A program made the translations under genes and the position numbers. A stretch of DNA of 64,000 bases, taken from the NCBI RefSeq assembly GCF_000482545.1, contig NZ_KI519455.1:558001-622000 (forward strand), written 5' to 3'. Source of the stretch: Arthrobacter sp. 35W (GTDB lineage Bacteria; Actinomycetota; Actinomycetes; Actinomycetales; Micrococcaceae). Below are positions 1 to 8,651 of this stretch, piece by piece. Every line of letters begins with the position of its first letter. Positions within the stretch are counted from its first letter, which is position 1. Below the pieces are notes generated by a model. It saw only the letters and a program-made list of their open reading frames with translations. It was not told where the DNA came from and did not search any database.

Positions 1-29
1 CTGGGACTAGATCCTTCGGTTGTTTCCCT

Positions 30-70
30 CCCGGGCGGCCGAGGCAGCATTGGTGCCGGAGCCGCCCGGG
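30..70. terminator. Inverted repeat, possible terminator of the upstream gene
   Basis: A perfect 10-bp GC-only stem (positions 30-39 and 61-70) encloses a 21-nt loop. There is no clear T-run. It lies just before the first gene and could end transcription coming from outside the window. Confidence 0.3.
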
Positions 71-73
71 ACA

Positions 74-79
74 TAGGCT
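74..79 (+). promoter_or_regulatory. Possible -10 element for a leaderless transcript
   Basis: The hexamer TAGGCT fits the actinobacterial TAnnnT pattern and ends six bases before the ATG at 86. No Shine-Dalgarno sequence is visible. This spacing is what a leaderless mRNA would show; there is no convincing -35. Confidence 0.35.
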
Positions 80-85
80 CGAACT

Positions 86-784
86 ATGCAGCATTCATTA
101 GAGGAAACACCCCAATTGCTGCATGACTGGTTCACCGGCTGGGCTGCCCTGCGCACCTATCCGACGTCGTTCGACACCGGCTACCCGGCAGCCCTGCGGC
201 GGGACCGCGGCGGCACCTGGGAGCATTTCATCGGGGACCCCTCCCCCTTGTCCCTGGCCACCCTCGCGGCCCAGGTCCGCACGGTCCCCGGCAGCACGCT
301 GTCCGTCTGGGGCCACGACGTCCAACGCTATGTCGACCAGGCGCATCTTGCCGGGCTGAAACTGGTGTCCACGGGCGAGATGCTGATGTCCTTGGATCTG
401 GACCTGATGGACGCCGAGGATCCCTATCTGGCGGATCCGGACTTCACCCTGTCCACGGCCCGGCTGGGCGGCCGCCACGATTCTTCGGCAGTGGTGGCGC
501 GCTATGCCACCGCCATCCGGAGCGGACAGGCAATGGTGGCCTGGGGCATGGTGGCCGTCCACTCCGACGTGGCCGTGTTCGACCAGACCCAGACCGTCCC
601 GGCCTTCCGGCGCCGCGGATTCGGCCGGCTGGTGATGGATGCCCTGGCCGCCCGCGCCCTGGACCACCCGGTGCGGCAGGGGCTGCTGCTGGCCTCCCCC
701 TCCGGGCAGCAGCTGTACGAGAAGCTGGGCTGGCGGCGCGTCTGCCCCATTACAGTGCTGGCCGTTCCGGCGCCACGCCAATGA
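86..784 (+). CDS. GNAT-family N-acetyltransferase
   Basis: The protein has 232 residues. The C-terminal half has the GNAT acetyl-CoA fold: a beta-strand with GQAMVAWGMVAV, then the acetyl-CoA pyrophosphate-binding loop VPAFRRRGFGRLVMDALA (about residues 170-188), and finally a YEKLGWRRV strand near the C-terminus typical of the family. The N-terminal half resembles the degenerate first repeat of tandem GNATs. The substrate cannot be read from sequence. The ATG at 86 has no ribosome binding site, and a -10-like hexamer sits six bases upstream, so translation may be leaderless. The gene is followed after 11 bp by the helicase gene on the same strand. Confidence 0.8.
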   Translation: MQHSLEETPQLLHDWFTGWAALRTYPTSFDTGYPAALRRDRGGTWEHFIGDPSPLSLATLAAQVRTVPGSTLSVWGHDVQRYVDQAHLAGLKLVSTGEMLMSLDLDLMDAEDPYLADPDFTLSTARLGGRHDSSAVVARYATAIRSGQAMVAWGMVAVHSDVAVFDQTQTVPAFRRRGFGRLVMDALAARALDHPVRQGLLLASPSGQQLYEKLGWRRVCPITVLAVPAPRQ

Positions 785-795
785 CAGAATGAACC

Positions 796-3129
796 GTGTC
801 CTCCTCCGAATCGCTGATCTCCCTGCTGGGCCGCGGCGACGCCCCCGAGCAGCTGCAGCATGTGCGCAGGATTCCGGCGCGGACGGCGGTCACCGCACCG
901 TGGCCCGAGTGGGTCCACCCGGATGTGGTGTCGGCCTACGGCGCCCTGGGCATCCAGGAGCCGTGGCAGCACCAGATCGAGGGCGCACAGCTGGCCCATG
1001 ACGGCCGGCACGTGGTGGTCGCCACCGGCACGGCATCCGGCAAGTCGCTGGCCTACCAACTGCCCGCCATCGATGCGATCCACCGGTCCGAGCGCTGGAT
1101 CCTGGACAACCCGGGCAAGCTGGATCCCGACGGCTCGGTGGCCCTGTACCTCTCCCCCACCAAGGCCCTGGCGGCCGACCAGTATGCGGCGGTCAAGGCG
1201 CTCAAGCTGCCCACCGTCCGCGCCGCCACGTACGACGGCGACACCGACCCCGCCGAGCGCCGCTGGATCCGCGACCACGCCAACTTTGTCCTGGCCAACC
1301 CGGACATGCTGCACTTCGGCGTGTTGCCCAACCACACCTGGTGGGCCCGGTTCTTCCGCCGGCTCAAGTACGTCATCATCGACGAGGCGCACAGCTACCG
1401 GGGCGTCTTCGGCTCGCATGTGGCAGCCCTGATGCGCCGGCTGCGGCGGATCTGCGCCCACTACGGTTCCGAGCCGGTGTTCATTGCCGCCTCCGCCACG
1501 TCCTCGGACCCCGAGGTCTCGTTCGGACGCCTGATCGGCGCCCCTGTCACGGCCGTCACCGACGATTGCTCACCCCATGGAGCGACCACCGTGGCGTTTT
1601 GGGAGCCGCTGCTGACCGACCTCAAGGGTGAAAACGGGGCGAAAACCCGCCGCACGGCCATTGCCGAAACGGCGGATCTGATGGCCAACCTCGTCTCCGC
1701 CCGGGTGCGGACCATCGCGTTCATCAAGTCCCGCCGCGGGGCCGAGACCATCTCCACCATCACCAAGCGGCTCCTCGATGAGGTGGACCCCAGCCTCCCC
1801 CGGCGAGTGGCCGCCTACCGCTCCGGGTATCTGCCCGAGGAGCGCCGGGCCCTGGAAAAGGCGCTGCGCTCCGGTGAATTGCTGGGCGTCTCCAGCACCT
1901 CGGCGTTGGAGCTCGGCATCGACATTTCCGGGCTCGACGCCGTGCTGGTGGCCGGCTGGCCCGGAACCAGGGCCTCGCTCTTCCAGCAGATCGGCCGGGC
2001 CGGGCGGGCGGGGCAGGATGCCGTGGCCGCCTTTGTGGCCAGCGACGATCCCCTGGATACGTACCTGGTGCACCACCCCGAGGCCATCTTCGATGTGCCG
2101 GTGGAGGCGACGGTCTTCGACCCGTCCAACCCCTACGTGCTGGGTCCGCACCTGTGCGCGGCTGCGGCCGAGCTGCCCGTGACGGTGGCCGATCTGCCGC
2201 TCTTTGGACCCACGACGGCGGCGCTGCTGGAACGGCTGGTGGCCGACGGCTACCTGCGCAAACGCCCCGCCGGCTGGTTCTGGACGCACCCGCAAAGCGC
2301 CGCCGGGATGGTGAACCTGCGCGCCGACGGCGGCGGTCCCATCAGCATCGTGGAGGCCGACACGGGCTCCCTGCTCGGCACCATGGACTCCCCGCAGTCC
2401 CACTACCAGGCGCACCGCGGGGCCATCTACGTCCACCAGGGCGAGAGCTATCTGGTGGAGGAGTTGAACGAGGGCGACCACTGCGCCATCGTGCGGCGGA
2501 GCAACCCCGACTACTACACCAGCGCCCGCGACGTCACCCAGATCGCCGTGCTGGAATCGCAGCGGCACGAGCTCTGGGGCCCGGTGGAGGCCCATTTCGG
2601 GGACGTGCAGGTCACCACCCAGGTGGTCTCCTTCCAGCGCAAGGCGTACACCTCCAATGAGGTGCTGGGGGAGGAGCCCCTGGAACTGGGCGCCCGGGAC
2701 CTCTTCACCAAGGCCGTCTGGTTCACCATGGACAACGCCACGCTGTTGGCCGGCGGACTGGTTGAACCCCAATTCCCCGGAGCCCTGCACGCGGCCGAGC
2801 ACGCGGCCATCGGGCTGCTGCCGCTGGTGGCCTCCAGCGACCGCTGGGACGTTGGCGGCGTCTCCACCGCCATCCACGCCGACACCGGACAGCCCACCAT
2901 CTTCGTCTACGACGGGCATCCCGGCGGGGCCGGCTTTGCGGAGCGGGGATTCGACATGGCCCGGGTCTGGCTCAAGGCCACCCGCGACGCCATCGAGGCC
3001 TGCGAGTGCGACACCGGCTGCCCCTCGTGCGTCCAGTCGCCCAAATGCGGGAACAAGAACAATCCCCTGGACAAGCGCGGCGCGGTCCTGCTCATCGACG
3101 TCCTGCTGGCCAACGCACCGCTCCGGTAG
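796..3129 (+). CDS. MrfA/Hrq1-like DEAD/DEAH-box helicase with C-terminal four-cysteine (DUF1998/MZB) domain
   Basis: The protein has 777 residues and a superfamily 2 helicase core. Walker A is ATGTASGKS with K83, and motif II is DEAH at 196-199. Motif VI lies in QQIGRAGRAGQ. The C-terminus carries C736, C738, C742, C745 and C751, within the cysteine cluster that defines the DUF1998/MZB domain. Relatives include Bacillus MrfA (repair of mitomycin C damage) and yeast Hrq1; a DNA-repair role here is inferred from the family. The start is GTG at 796. There is no good ribosome site, but CAGAAT ends five bases upstream, so a leaderless transcript or coupling to the acetyltransferase is possible. 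In mycobacteria a homologous helicase also lies next to the Tad/Ssd locus. Confidence 0.88.
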   Translation: MSSSESLISLLGRGDAPEQLQHVRRIPARTAVTAPWPEWVHPDVVSAYGALGIQEPWQHQIEGAQLAHDGRHVVVATGTASGKSLAYQLPAIDAIHRSERWILDNPGKLDPDGSVALYLSPTKALAADQYAAVKALKLPTVRAATYDGDTDPAERRWIRDHANFVLANPDMLHFGVLPNHTWWARFFRRLKYVIIDEAHSYRGVFGSHVAALMRRLRRICAHYGSEPVFIAASATSSDPEVSFGRLIGAPVTAVTDDCSPHGATTVAFWEPLLTDLKGENGAKTRRTAIAETADLMANLVSARVRTIAFIKSRRGAETISTITKRLLDEVDPSLPRRVAAYRSGYLPEERRALEKALRSGELLGVSSTSALELGIDISGLDAVLVAGWPGTRASLFQQIGRAGRAGQDAVAAFVASDDPLDTYLVHHPEAIFDVPVEATVFDPSNPYVLGPHLCAAAAELPVTVADLPLFGPTTAALLERLVADGYLRKRPAGWFWTHPQSAAGMVNLRADGGGPISIVEADTGSLLGTMDSPQSHYQAHRGAIYVHQGESYLVEELNEGDHCAIVRRSNPDYYTSARDVTQIAVLESQRHELWGPVEAHFGDVQVTTQVVSFQRKAYTSNEVLGEEPLELGARDLFTKAVWFTMDNATLLAGGLVEPQFPGALHAAEHAAIGLLPLVASSDRWDVGGVSTAIHADTGQPTIFVYDGHPGGAGFAERGFDMARVWLKATRDAIEACECDTGCPSCVQSPKCGNKNNPLDKRGAVLLIDVLLANAPLR

Positions 3130-3171
3130 CCACAGCCGCGGCGGCAGCGGCAGCGGCAGCCGAAGCGGCGT

Positions 3172-3753
3172 CTACGGCGGCGGGCCAGCCCGCGCCCGCC
3201 CGGTGGCCACCGCCCACGGCACCCCGGCCTCCACCATGACCTCCAGTTCCACCGTGTCCAAGCCGGAGCCCTGGACAGCGCAGGCCGCCAGGACGGCCCC
3301 CTGCGCTGCGGCAATCTGGGCCGCGACACCGCAGGGGTCCCCGGGTGCCAGACCACGGGCGGCATCGGCCGCGGCCAGCGCTGCCAGATCGGCGGCGGTG
3401 GCGGCCCGCGAAGCACCCACGGCGGCCCGGGTGAGCAGCATGGTGCCGCCGAGCAAGGCAATCAGCACCAGCGCCAGTCCCGCCGCCAGCATCGTGCCCG
3501 AGCCGGAGTCATTTTGACGCTTTCCCTCTCCGCCGCAGTGGGTCCAACGGCAGGCAACGGCGGGGCCGCCTCTGCCGTCCCGTTCACTGCATGCCCGGCA
3601 GATTCGGCCGGGTCCACAGGGCTGGTCCGGCCCGCGGCCCCGGCTGGGCCGGCAGATTCGGCCGGGTCCACAGAGGTGGCTGGGCCTCTCGAGGCGGCAG
3701 TACGCTGCAAAGCTTCCCGGGAGGCCACCGCGCTTCCAGCCATGGCCGTTCAT
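3172..3753 (-). CDS. TadG-like / Rv3654c-like secreted or membrane protein, last gene of the Tad operon
   Basis: The protein has 193 residues if it starts at the ATG that overlaps the TadE-like stop (TCAT, 4-bp overlap). From about residue 85 it has the recognisable core: GSGTMLAAG followed by a hydrophobic segment (LALVLIALLGGTMLL), then an Ala-rich domain and a predicted beta-rich end. This matches the helicase/secretion-neighbourhood TadE-like family. The first 80 residues are odd: rich in Cys, Gly and Arg and encoded partly by a 25-bp direct repeat. The true start may therefore be further in, for example a GTG near residue 66. It is convergent with the helicase gene. An extracellular or cell-envelope location is inferred. 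Confidence 0.65.
   Translation of the reverse strand: MNGHGWKRGGLPGSFAAYCRLERPSHLCGPGRICRPSRGRGPDQPCGPGRICRACSERDGRGGPAVACRWTHCGGEGKRQNDSGSGTMLAAGLALVLIALLGGTMLLTRAAVGASRAATAADLAALAAADAARGLAPGDPCGVAAQIAAAQGAVLAACAVQGSGLDTVELEVMVEAGVPWAVATGRARAGPPP
3595..3673. repeat. 25-bp direct repeat inside the TadG-like gene
   Basis: Positions 3595-3619 and 3649-3673 are identical over 25 bp (beginning CCGGCAGATTCGGCC), offset by 54 bp. The offset is a multiple of three, so the TadG-like frame stays open and encodes two copies of a CGPGRICR-type segment. Confidence 0.85.
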
Positions 3754-4178
3754 GGCGACAGACCGGCCCAGTGGCCGACGCCGTCCGGGGCGGCTCCGGC
3801 GGCGGGCGCTGCCTCTATCCGTGCCACCGCCGTGGCAGCCAACGGTGCCGGGAGCATCCCGGACAGTGCACCCGCCAGCCTGGCCCGCACCGTGACAGTG
3901 GCTGTGCCGCCGTCAACGGAAATCGACACCGACGCCTGGGCCCCGGCCAGGGCGGTGGCAATGCCGACGGCCGTGGCGGCGTTCTCCCCGCGTGCCATGG
4001 CCCGCGCCCCTGCCCGGGCCGATTCCTCCAAGCGAAGCTGCAGCACCCCGGCGCCGGCGCCCAGCAGCACCAGCGCCAACAGCAACGCCACCGCGGGGAA
4101 CGTGACGGCCAGCTCCGCCGTCACACTCCCCCGCTCGGCCGCACCCTGCCGTCGGGCAGCGGCCCGGAGCCCCCTCAT
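3750..4178 (-). CDS. TadE-like minor pseudopilin
   Basis: The protein has 142 residues. It starts MRGLRAAARRQG, then a class III prepilin-type site: cleavage is expected after G17 in ERG|SVTAE, with Glu at +5 (E22), followed by a hydrophobic stretch AVTFPAVALLLALVLLGAGAG. This is the standard TadE pattern (TadV/CpaA-type peptidase substrate). The ATG at 4178 overlaps the stop of the upstream DUF4244 gene by 4 bp, and its own stop overlaps the next gene, so translation is probably coupled. It should sit in the membrane as part of the Tad pilus apparatus. Confidence 0.78.
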   Translation of the reverse strand: MRGLRAAARRQGAAERGSVTAELAVTFPAVALLLALVLLGAGAGVLQLRLEESARAGARAMARGENAATAVGIATALAGAQASVSISVDGGTATVTVRARLAGALSGMLPAPLAATAVARIEAAPAAGAAPDGVGHWAGLSP

Positions 4179-4666
4179 TGGAGGCTCAACGCGGTGCGGA
4201 TGATGCTCAGCAGGAATCCCCGGACTTCCTCGCTCTTGAGGATCACCACCAGCAGTCCGGCAAAGCCCACGGCAGCCAGCGTGGCGATGGCGTACTCGGC
4301 GGTGGCCATGCCCAGCTCCGAGCCGAGGCTGAGACGGCGGCGGTCGATGCCCTTTGGCCTGCCGCCGCCGGTCCGGCGGGCGGAGGGTCTTGGGCTGACC
4401 GGTGCCGGCTCGGCCGTTCGGACGCCGTTGACCACAGGCGGCTGGCTGGCCGCTCCGGGATAGATCTCCGCCACAGGCGCCGTCCATCCCTCCTCCTCCC
4501 ACACCTCGGACCCCACCATGTCCGGCTCGAGCATGGCCGGGCACACCATGCCCACGCTGTGCAGTGCCTCCACCGGAGCGGACGGGTTGCTCGTGCTCTG
4601 GCCGGGCTCGTCCACCCCGGCCACTGCGTCCACGACGGCCGGCGGTGTTTCACTCGATGGTTCCAT
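4175..4666 (-). CDS. DUF4244 Flp-type pilin-like protein with an unusually long leader
   Basis: The protein has 163 residues. Near the C-terminus SELG|MATAEYAIATLAAVGF shows a Flp-pilin type processing site: cleavage after G119 and Glu at +5 (E124), then one transmembrane helix and a short tail. The mature part would be only about 44 residues, as expected for Flp pilins. The 119-residue Pro/Glu-rich leader is far longer than normal. The ATG at 4666 has a good AGGGAG ribosome site, which supports this start. Members of this family (Rv3656c type) occupy the same place in actinobacterial Tad loci. The 132 bp upstream, before tadC, hold no gene and could contain an internal promoter. Confidence 0.75.
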   Translation of the reverse strand: MEPSSETPPAVVDAVAGVDEPGQSTSNPSAPVEALHSVGMVCPAMLEPDMVGSEVWEEEGWTAPVAEIYPGAASQPPVVNGVRTAEPAPVSPRPSARRTGGGRPKGIDRRRLSLGSELGMATAEYAIATLAAVGFAGLLVVILKSEEVRGFLLSIIRTALSLQ

Positions 4667-4798
4667 CACGTCTCCCTGTTCGGATCGGACCGCCGCATGG
4701 GCGGATACCTCCACTGTTGGGCGGAGATTCCTGGGGCATAAGAGTCCACCGCGCCAAAGTGCACAGCCGCCCAATGCCGGTGCCCTGTGCAGGGGCCG

Positions 4799-5380
4799 CT
4801 ATGGCATGGCCGGGATCATGGCGACCACCACGGGCACCACGCCCAGGGCGATGAAGGCCGGTAGGGAACACAGCCCCAGGGGCACCACCAGCCGCACCCC
4901 CAGGGCGGCCGCCCGCACCTCTGCCGCCCGCCGGGCCTCGCGCCGCAGCTGGTGCGCCTGGGCGTAGAGCAGGGCGGCCGACGGCGCACCGGTGGCCGCG
5001 GCGAAGGCCAGGGCCCGGAACAGGGCGCCCAGATCGCCATCCCGCTCCACCTGCTGCCAGGAATGCTCCCAGGAAGCGCCCATGGCCAGACCAGCAACCA
5101 CCGAGGCGAGGCCATCACGCAGCCGGGGCGAGCAGCTGGCAGCCACGAGTTCCAAGGCCCGTGGCACGGACAGTCCCGCCTCCATGGCCGCGCCGAGGAG
5201 CTCAAGGATCAGGGAAAGGTCATCGATCCCCTCGCCGGTCTCCGCCGTGGCATGGTCAGCCGGCTGCGGGCGCGCCGGCTGCGGGCGCGCCGGCAAAGAT
5301 CTGAACCGGGCAGCCCGTCCCGGGTGGAGCAGCAGAGCTGCCGCCAGGGCAAGCGCTGCGAAGATCAACAGGGCATTCAT
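4799..5380 (-). CDS. TadC-like type II secretion F-domain membrane protein
   Basis: The protein has 193 residues. It begins MNALLIFAALALAAALLL (membrane helix). A T2SF domain follows (LSLILELLGAAMEAGLSVPRAL...), then a C-terminal hydrophobic helix VPLGLCSLPAFIALGVVPVV. It is the second of two platform proteins of the Tad machine and would act with TadB in the cytoplasmic membrane. The ATG at 5380 overlaps the TadB stop by 4 bp. It is short for a full TadC, which is usual for the split actinobacterial versions. Confidence 0.78.
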   Translation of the reverse strand: MNALLIFAALALAAALLLHPGRAARFRSLPARPQPARPQPADHATAETGEGIDDLSLILELLGAAMEAGLSVPRALELVAASCSPRLRDGLASVVAGLAMGASWEHSWQQVERDGDLGALFRALAFAAATGAPSAALLYAQAHQLRREARRAAEVRAAALGVRLVVPLGLCSLPAFIALGVVPVVVAMIPAMP

Positions 5381-6174
5381 GTGGGTGCCCGGTTCTGCGC
5401 TGCGGCGGCGATCAGCCGCTGCGACCACCACCACCCCACCAGCGTCAGGACAAGGCCTGCCCCCAGCGCAGCCCACCCCACCGGCCCGCCGAGCAGGACT
5501 CCCAGCGGGTCCACGCCCATGGCCACCCCCAGCACCAATCCGATGAGCGGCAGCCAGCCCAGCAGCCTGACGGTGGCCCGCGGCCCCGCGAGCGCCGTCT
5601 CACGCAGGGCGGCGGCGTCCATTTCCGTCTCGAGCCGCGCAGCAAACCGGATGAGCACGGCCGCCAAGGGGGCTCCGCTGGCTGCCGATACATCAAAGCA
5701 GGCGGCAAGCTCACGCCAGGCCACCAGGTCCGCCGGGCCCAGGATGGCTGCACCGGAGCGCCGCTGCGAGGACAGTCTGGCGGCCATCCTGATGGCATCA
5801 CCGGACGGCAGGCCCAACGCTGCGGCCTGGCGGGCGGCGCGGATCACCTGCAGATGCGGAGCAACTGCAGGTGATCCGCGGTCCGAGGCTGCCGCCCCGG
5901 GCACCGTGGACCCCGCAGATTCGGCCGCCAGGGCCGCGGCGGCGTCCTGCCACAGGGCCGGACCCGAGCGTCCGGCAGCCAACAGGGCGGCCAGTTGGCG
6001 CACCACACGGATCATCACCACCTCTGCGCTCTGCCCGGATGGGGGCCGGCCCGGCCACCTCGGTCCCCGGGCCGTTCTTCTGGGCCGCCGTGGATTCCGC
6101 GGCCACCGGGCGGCGGTGCCAGAGGCCAGCAGCGCAGCGGCCGCCAACAGCACGAAGAGGAGCGCCGCCGTCAC
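5377..6174 (-). CDS. TadB-like type II secretion F-domain membrane protein
   Basis: The protein has 265 residues. The GTG start overlaps the TadA stop (GTGA). The N-terminus TAALLFVLLAAAALLASG is a membrane helix. A T2SF domain (VIRAARQAAALGLPSGDAIRMAARL and the following helices) comes next, ending in two hydrophobic segments (LLGWLPLIGLVLGVAMG and AALGAGLVLTLVGWWW). This is the inner-membrane platform of the Tad apparatus that contacts the TadA ATPase. An internal ATG at 6015 would remove the first helix, so the GTG start is preferred. Confidence 0.78.
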   Translation of the reverse strand: MTAALLFVLLAAAALLASGTAARWPRNPRRPRRTARGPRWPGRPPSGQSAEVVMIRVVRQLAALLAAGRSGPALWQDAAAALAAESAGSTVPGAAASDRGSPAVAPHLQVIRAARQAAALGLPSGDAIRMAARLSSQRRSGAAILGPADLVAWRELAACFDVSAASGAPLAAVLIRFAARLETEMDAAALRETALAGPRATVRLLGWLPLIGLVLGVAMGVDPLGVLLGGPVGWAALGAGLVLTLVGWWWSQRLIAAAAQNRAPT

Positions 6175-7397
6175 ACCGGACCGCCCTCGGCCCCGCCGCC
6201 ACCAAGGATGGCGGCCGCACCAAGCCCGCGCTGCAGGGCCTCCCACCCCGGCCCGCGGACAATCCGTCCGGCATCTGGAACCGCTTCCTCCAAGGACAGC
6301 GCCGGCACCACTTCCAGAGCGGTTCCGGACAGTGCCACCACCGCCAGCTGAGCCAGCCGCCGCCCTGCGGGCCCGCGCTCCACATGCAGCACCACGTCGA
6401 CGGCGCTGGCCGCCTGCAGGGCGATGGCTGCACTGTCCAGCCCGGCCAGCACACCAAGGGCCGCCAACCGGGCGGGGACATCGGCGGCGCTGTTGGCATG
6501 CATCGTGGACCCGGCACCGCTGTGGCCGGTGTTCAAGGCCGCCAACAGCTCCCGCACCTCCGCGCCGCGGCATTCGCCCACCACCAGCCGGCTCGGATTC
6601 ATCCGCAGGGCCTGGCGCACGAGCTCGGCCAGGTCGATCCGCCCCGTCCCCTCTGCATTGGCATGCCGGGTCTCCAGCGTCAGGACGTGGGGGTGGTCCG
6701 GCTCCAACTCGGCGGCGTCCTCGATGAGCACCAGCCGCTCCGACGGTCCACACAGCCCCAACAGGGTGGCCAGCAGCGTGGTCTTGCCCGATCCGGTGGC
6801 TCCACTGATGAGGAAGCTGAGCCGGGCCGCCACCAGCGCCTCCAACACCGGCGCCAGCTGCGGATGGACGAAGCCGCTGGACACCAGTCCGGCCAGGGTG
6901 AAGGGCCGCTGGTTGCGAACGCGGATGGACAGCAAGGTGCCCGCGGCGGAAACCGGTGGGAGCACCGCGTGGACGCGGAAGCCGCCGTCGAGCTTGACGT
7001 CTGCACAGGGTGAGCTGTCATCCAACCGCCGGCCGCCGGCGGCAATCAGCCTCACGGCGAGCGCCCTCAGGGCCGGCTCCCCGGCGAAGGCAACACCGGC
7101 CGGTTCCGGCCCGCCGCCCCGGTCCAGCCAGACGGAGTCCGGCGCATTGACGAAGATGTCCGTGACGTGCGGATCCTTCAACAGCGGCTGCAAGGGGCCC
7201 AAGCCGTTGAGCTCGGCGCTGATGCGTTCGACGGCGGCCAGGGAACCGGCGGCGCCCAGCAGCCGCCCACTGTCGCGCACCGCAGTGGCCACGCGAAGGG
7301 CCGTTACGGGCCCGTTCTGCGCCAGCACGGACTGCCGCACAGTGTCCAACAGATCCTCGTCCACCGCCTCGGCAGGGACTGGCAGGCGCCTCGTCAC
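6171..7397 (-). CDS. tadA: TadA/CpaF-type secretion ATPase
   Basis: The protein has 408 residues and is a type II/IV secretion ATPase. Walker A is GATGSGKTT (199-207, K205). The Walker B/Asp box is LVLIEDAAE (222-230). The LETRHANAEGTG and MNPSRLVVGECRGAE signatures typical of CpaF/TadA, and the STMHANS His-box, follow. It would power Flp/Tad pilus assembly from the cytoplasmic face. The GTG start overlaps the Ssd stop by 4 bp (GTGA). The frame continues upstream for several kilobases without a stop, but that part is only the shadow of other genes. Confidence 0.88.
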   Translation of the reverse strand: MTRRLPVPAEAVDEDLLDTVRQSVLAQNGPVTALRVATAVRDSGRLLGAAGSLAAVERISAELNGLGPLQPLLKDPHVTDIFVNAPDSVWLDRGGGPEPAGVAFAGEPALRALAVRLIAAGGRRLDDSSPCADVKLDGGFRVHAVLPPVSAAGTLLSIRVRNQRPFTLAGLVSSGFVHPQLAPVLEALVAARLSFLISGATGSGKTTLLATLLGLCGPSERLVLIEDAAELEPDHPHVLTLETRHANAEGTGRIDLAELVRQALRMNPSRLVVGECRGAEVRELLAALNTGHSGAGSTMHANSAADVPARLAALGVLAGLDSAAIALQAASAVDVVLHVERGPAGRRLAQLAVVALSGTALEVVPALSLEEAVPDAGRIVRGPGWEALQRGLGAAAILGGGGAEGGPV

Positions 7398-8509
7398 CGC
7401 CACCCCTGGGCACTGGACAGTCCGCGGAACAGCGTCGCCGTCAGCCTGCGCACCGCGCGGCCGGAGGCGGCCTGCGCCAGACGCCCGTTCTCCGCAGACT
7501 GGGCCAGGCCCCGCAGTTCGGGCAGAACGCCGGCAACCGGCGCCCCGATCGATGCCGCCACCAGCTCGGCATCCAGTCCATCCCGCAGCCGGCCCCGGAC
7601 CACCAGCCTCACAGGCACCGGCGGCAGCTCGGCCAGCAGCCGGGCACTGGCCACGGCCGGGCGCAGCTGGGCGGGCGTGACCAGCAGGAACTGGTCGCAC
7701 TGGCGTCCCAGCATCGCCAGGGACCCGGGCGAGCGCCCGACGTCCACCACTGTGAGCAGGTAGCCGCGGCGGGCCGCCCGGATGACCTCCGCCCCGGTGT
7801 CGCCGATCCGGGCCGACAGCGCCGGATCCGCCGCATGCGGCCCCCAGGACAGCAGCGAGACACCCGCCACGGTGGGCAGCGCCGCCGCCAGCTGGCCGGG
7901 GTTGATGGTGCCGGTGGCATTGAGCAGATCCGGCCACCGCAGCCCGGGCGCCTCCTCCGCGGCCAGGGCAATATCGAGCCCGCCGCCCCACTCGTCGGCA
8001 TCCACCAGCAGCGTGCTGACCCCCGCGGCGGCGGCTCCCAGTGCCAGCAGGGCGGCCAGGGTCGATGCCCCGGCGCCCCCGCAGCCGCCCACCACACCGA
8101 GAACGGAGCCGGCGGCCGAGGCGTCGCGCAGGGAGCCCAGGAATTCGGCCAGCCATTCGGCTCCCTGCGGCAGCACGGCCACCCTGTCGACGCCCGCCGC
8201 GGAGGCATGCTCCCACAGCGACCCATCGCCGGAGAGCCCCACCATGACCGTCGGAAGTGTTCCGGCCCGCACCGCGCCCGCGGAGTCGGAGCCCAGCAGG
8301 ACCGCCGCCGCCTGCTCCAGGTCCGCGCCCGCGTCCTCCAGCGACTCCGCAATGACAAGCTCGACGGCGGCTGCCGCGCCCACGCGCGCCACCTCGCCGG
8401 CCAGCTCGGCCGAGCCGGTGATGAGCACTACGGTGGCGGTTCCGGCGGGGGTCCACGGCGGCGGTGCCGCCCTGGCCCGGGGCCTGCGGGTGGTCGATGG
8501 CGTTGGCAT
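7394..8509 (-). CDS. Ssd/CpaE-like (septum-site-determining, MinD-family) protein of the Tad operon
   Basis: The protein has 371 residues if it starts at the ATG at 8509. It combines an N-terminal receiver-like domain (VVLITGSAELAGEVARVG onward) with a MinD/ParA-like ATPase fold. The P-loop is degenerate: GGCGGAGAST at 141-150, without the lysines of a deviant Walker A motif. The later VDADEWGGGLDIALAAEE segment is a typical MinD switch region. This matches Ssd (Rv3660c) and CpaE proteins, which direct pilus or septum positioning. It is the first gene of the minus-strand Tad operon and is divergent from the DNA polymerase gene (142 bp between starts). Confidence 0.75.
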   Translation of the reverse strand: MPTPSTTRRPRARAAPPPWTPAGTATVVLITGSAELAGEVARVGAAAAVELVIAESLEDAGADLEQAAAVLLGSDSAGAVRAGTLPTVMVGLSGDGSLWEHASAAGVDRVAVLPQGAEWLAEFLGSLRDASAAGSVLGVVGGCGGAGASTLAALLALGAAAAGVSTLLVDADEWGGGLDIALAAEEAPGLRWPDLLNATGTINPGQLAAALPTVAGVSLLSWGPHAADPALSARIGDTGAEVIRAARRGYLLTVVDVGRSPGSLAMLGRQCDQFLLVTPAQLRPAVASARLLAELPPVPVRLVVRGRLRDGLDAELVAASIGAPVAGVLPELRGLAQSAENGRLAQAASGRAVRRLTATLFRGLSSAQGWR

Positions 8510-8651
8510 CCACCCAGCGTGCCCGCGGCAGGCCGGCGCGGCCACCCCCGCAGACCGATGCGGGGCCAGCGGGGCTGGCGGTGGGGCCTGTGCAGGGCTG
8601 GGGGCGGCCTGCGCGCACATTCGTGTCGGTGCCCCGGGGGACAATGTAGCC

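Noticed and set aside
3130-3170. GGCAGC tandem units between two convergent genes
   Set aside because: Only about three short copies; a chance product of GC-rich DNA, and not a clear hairpin.
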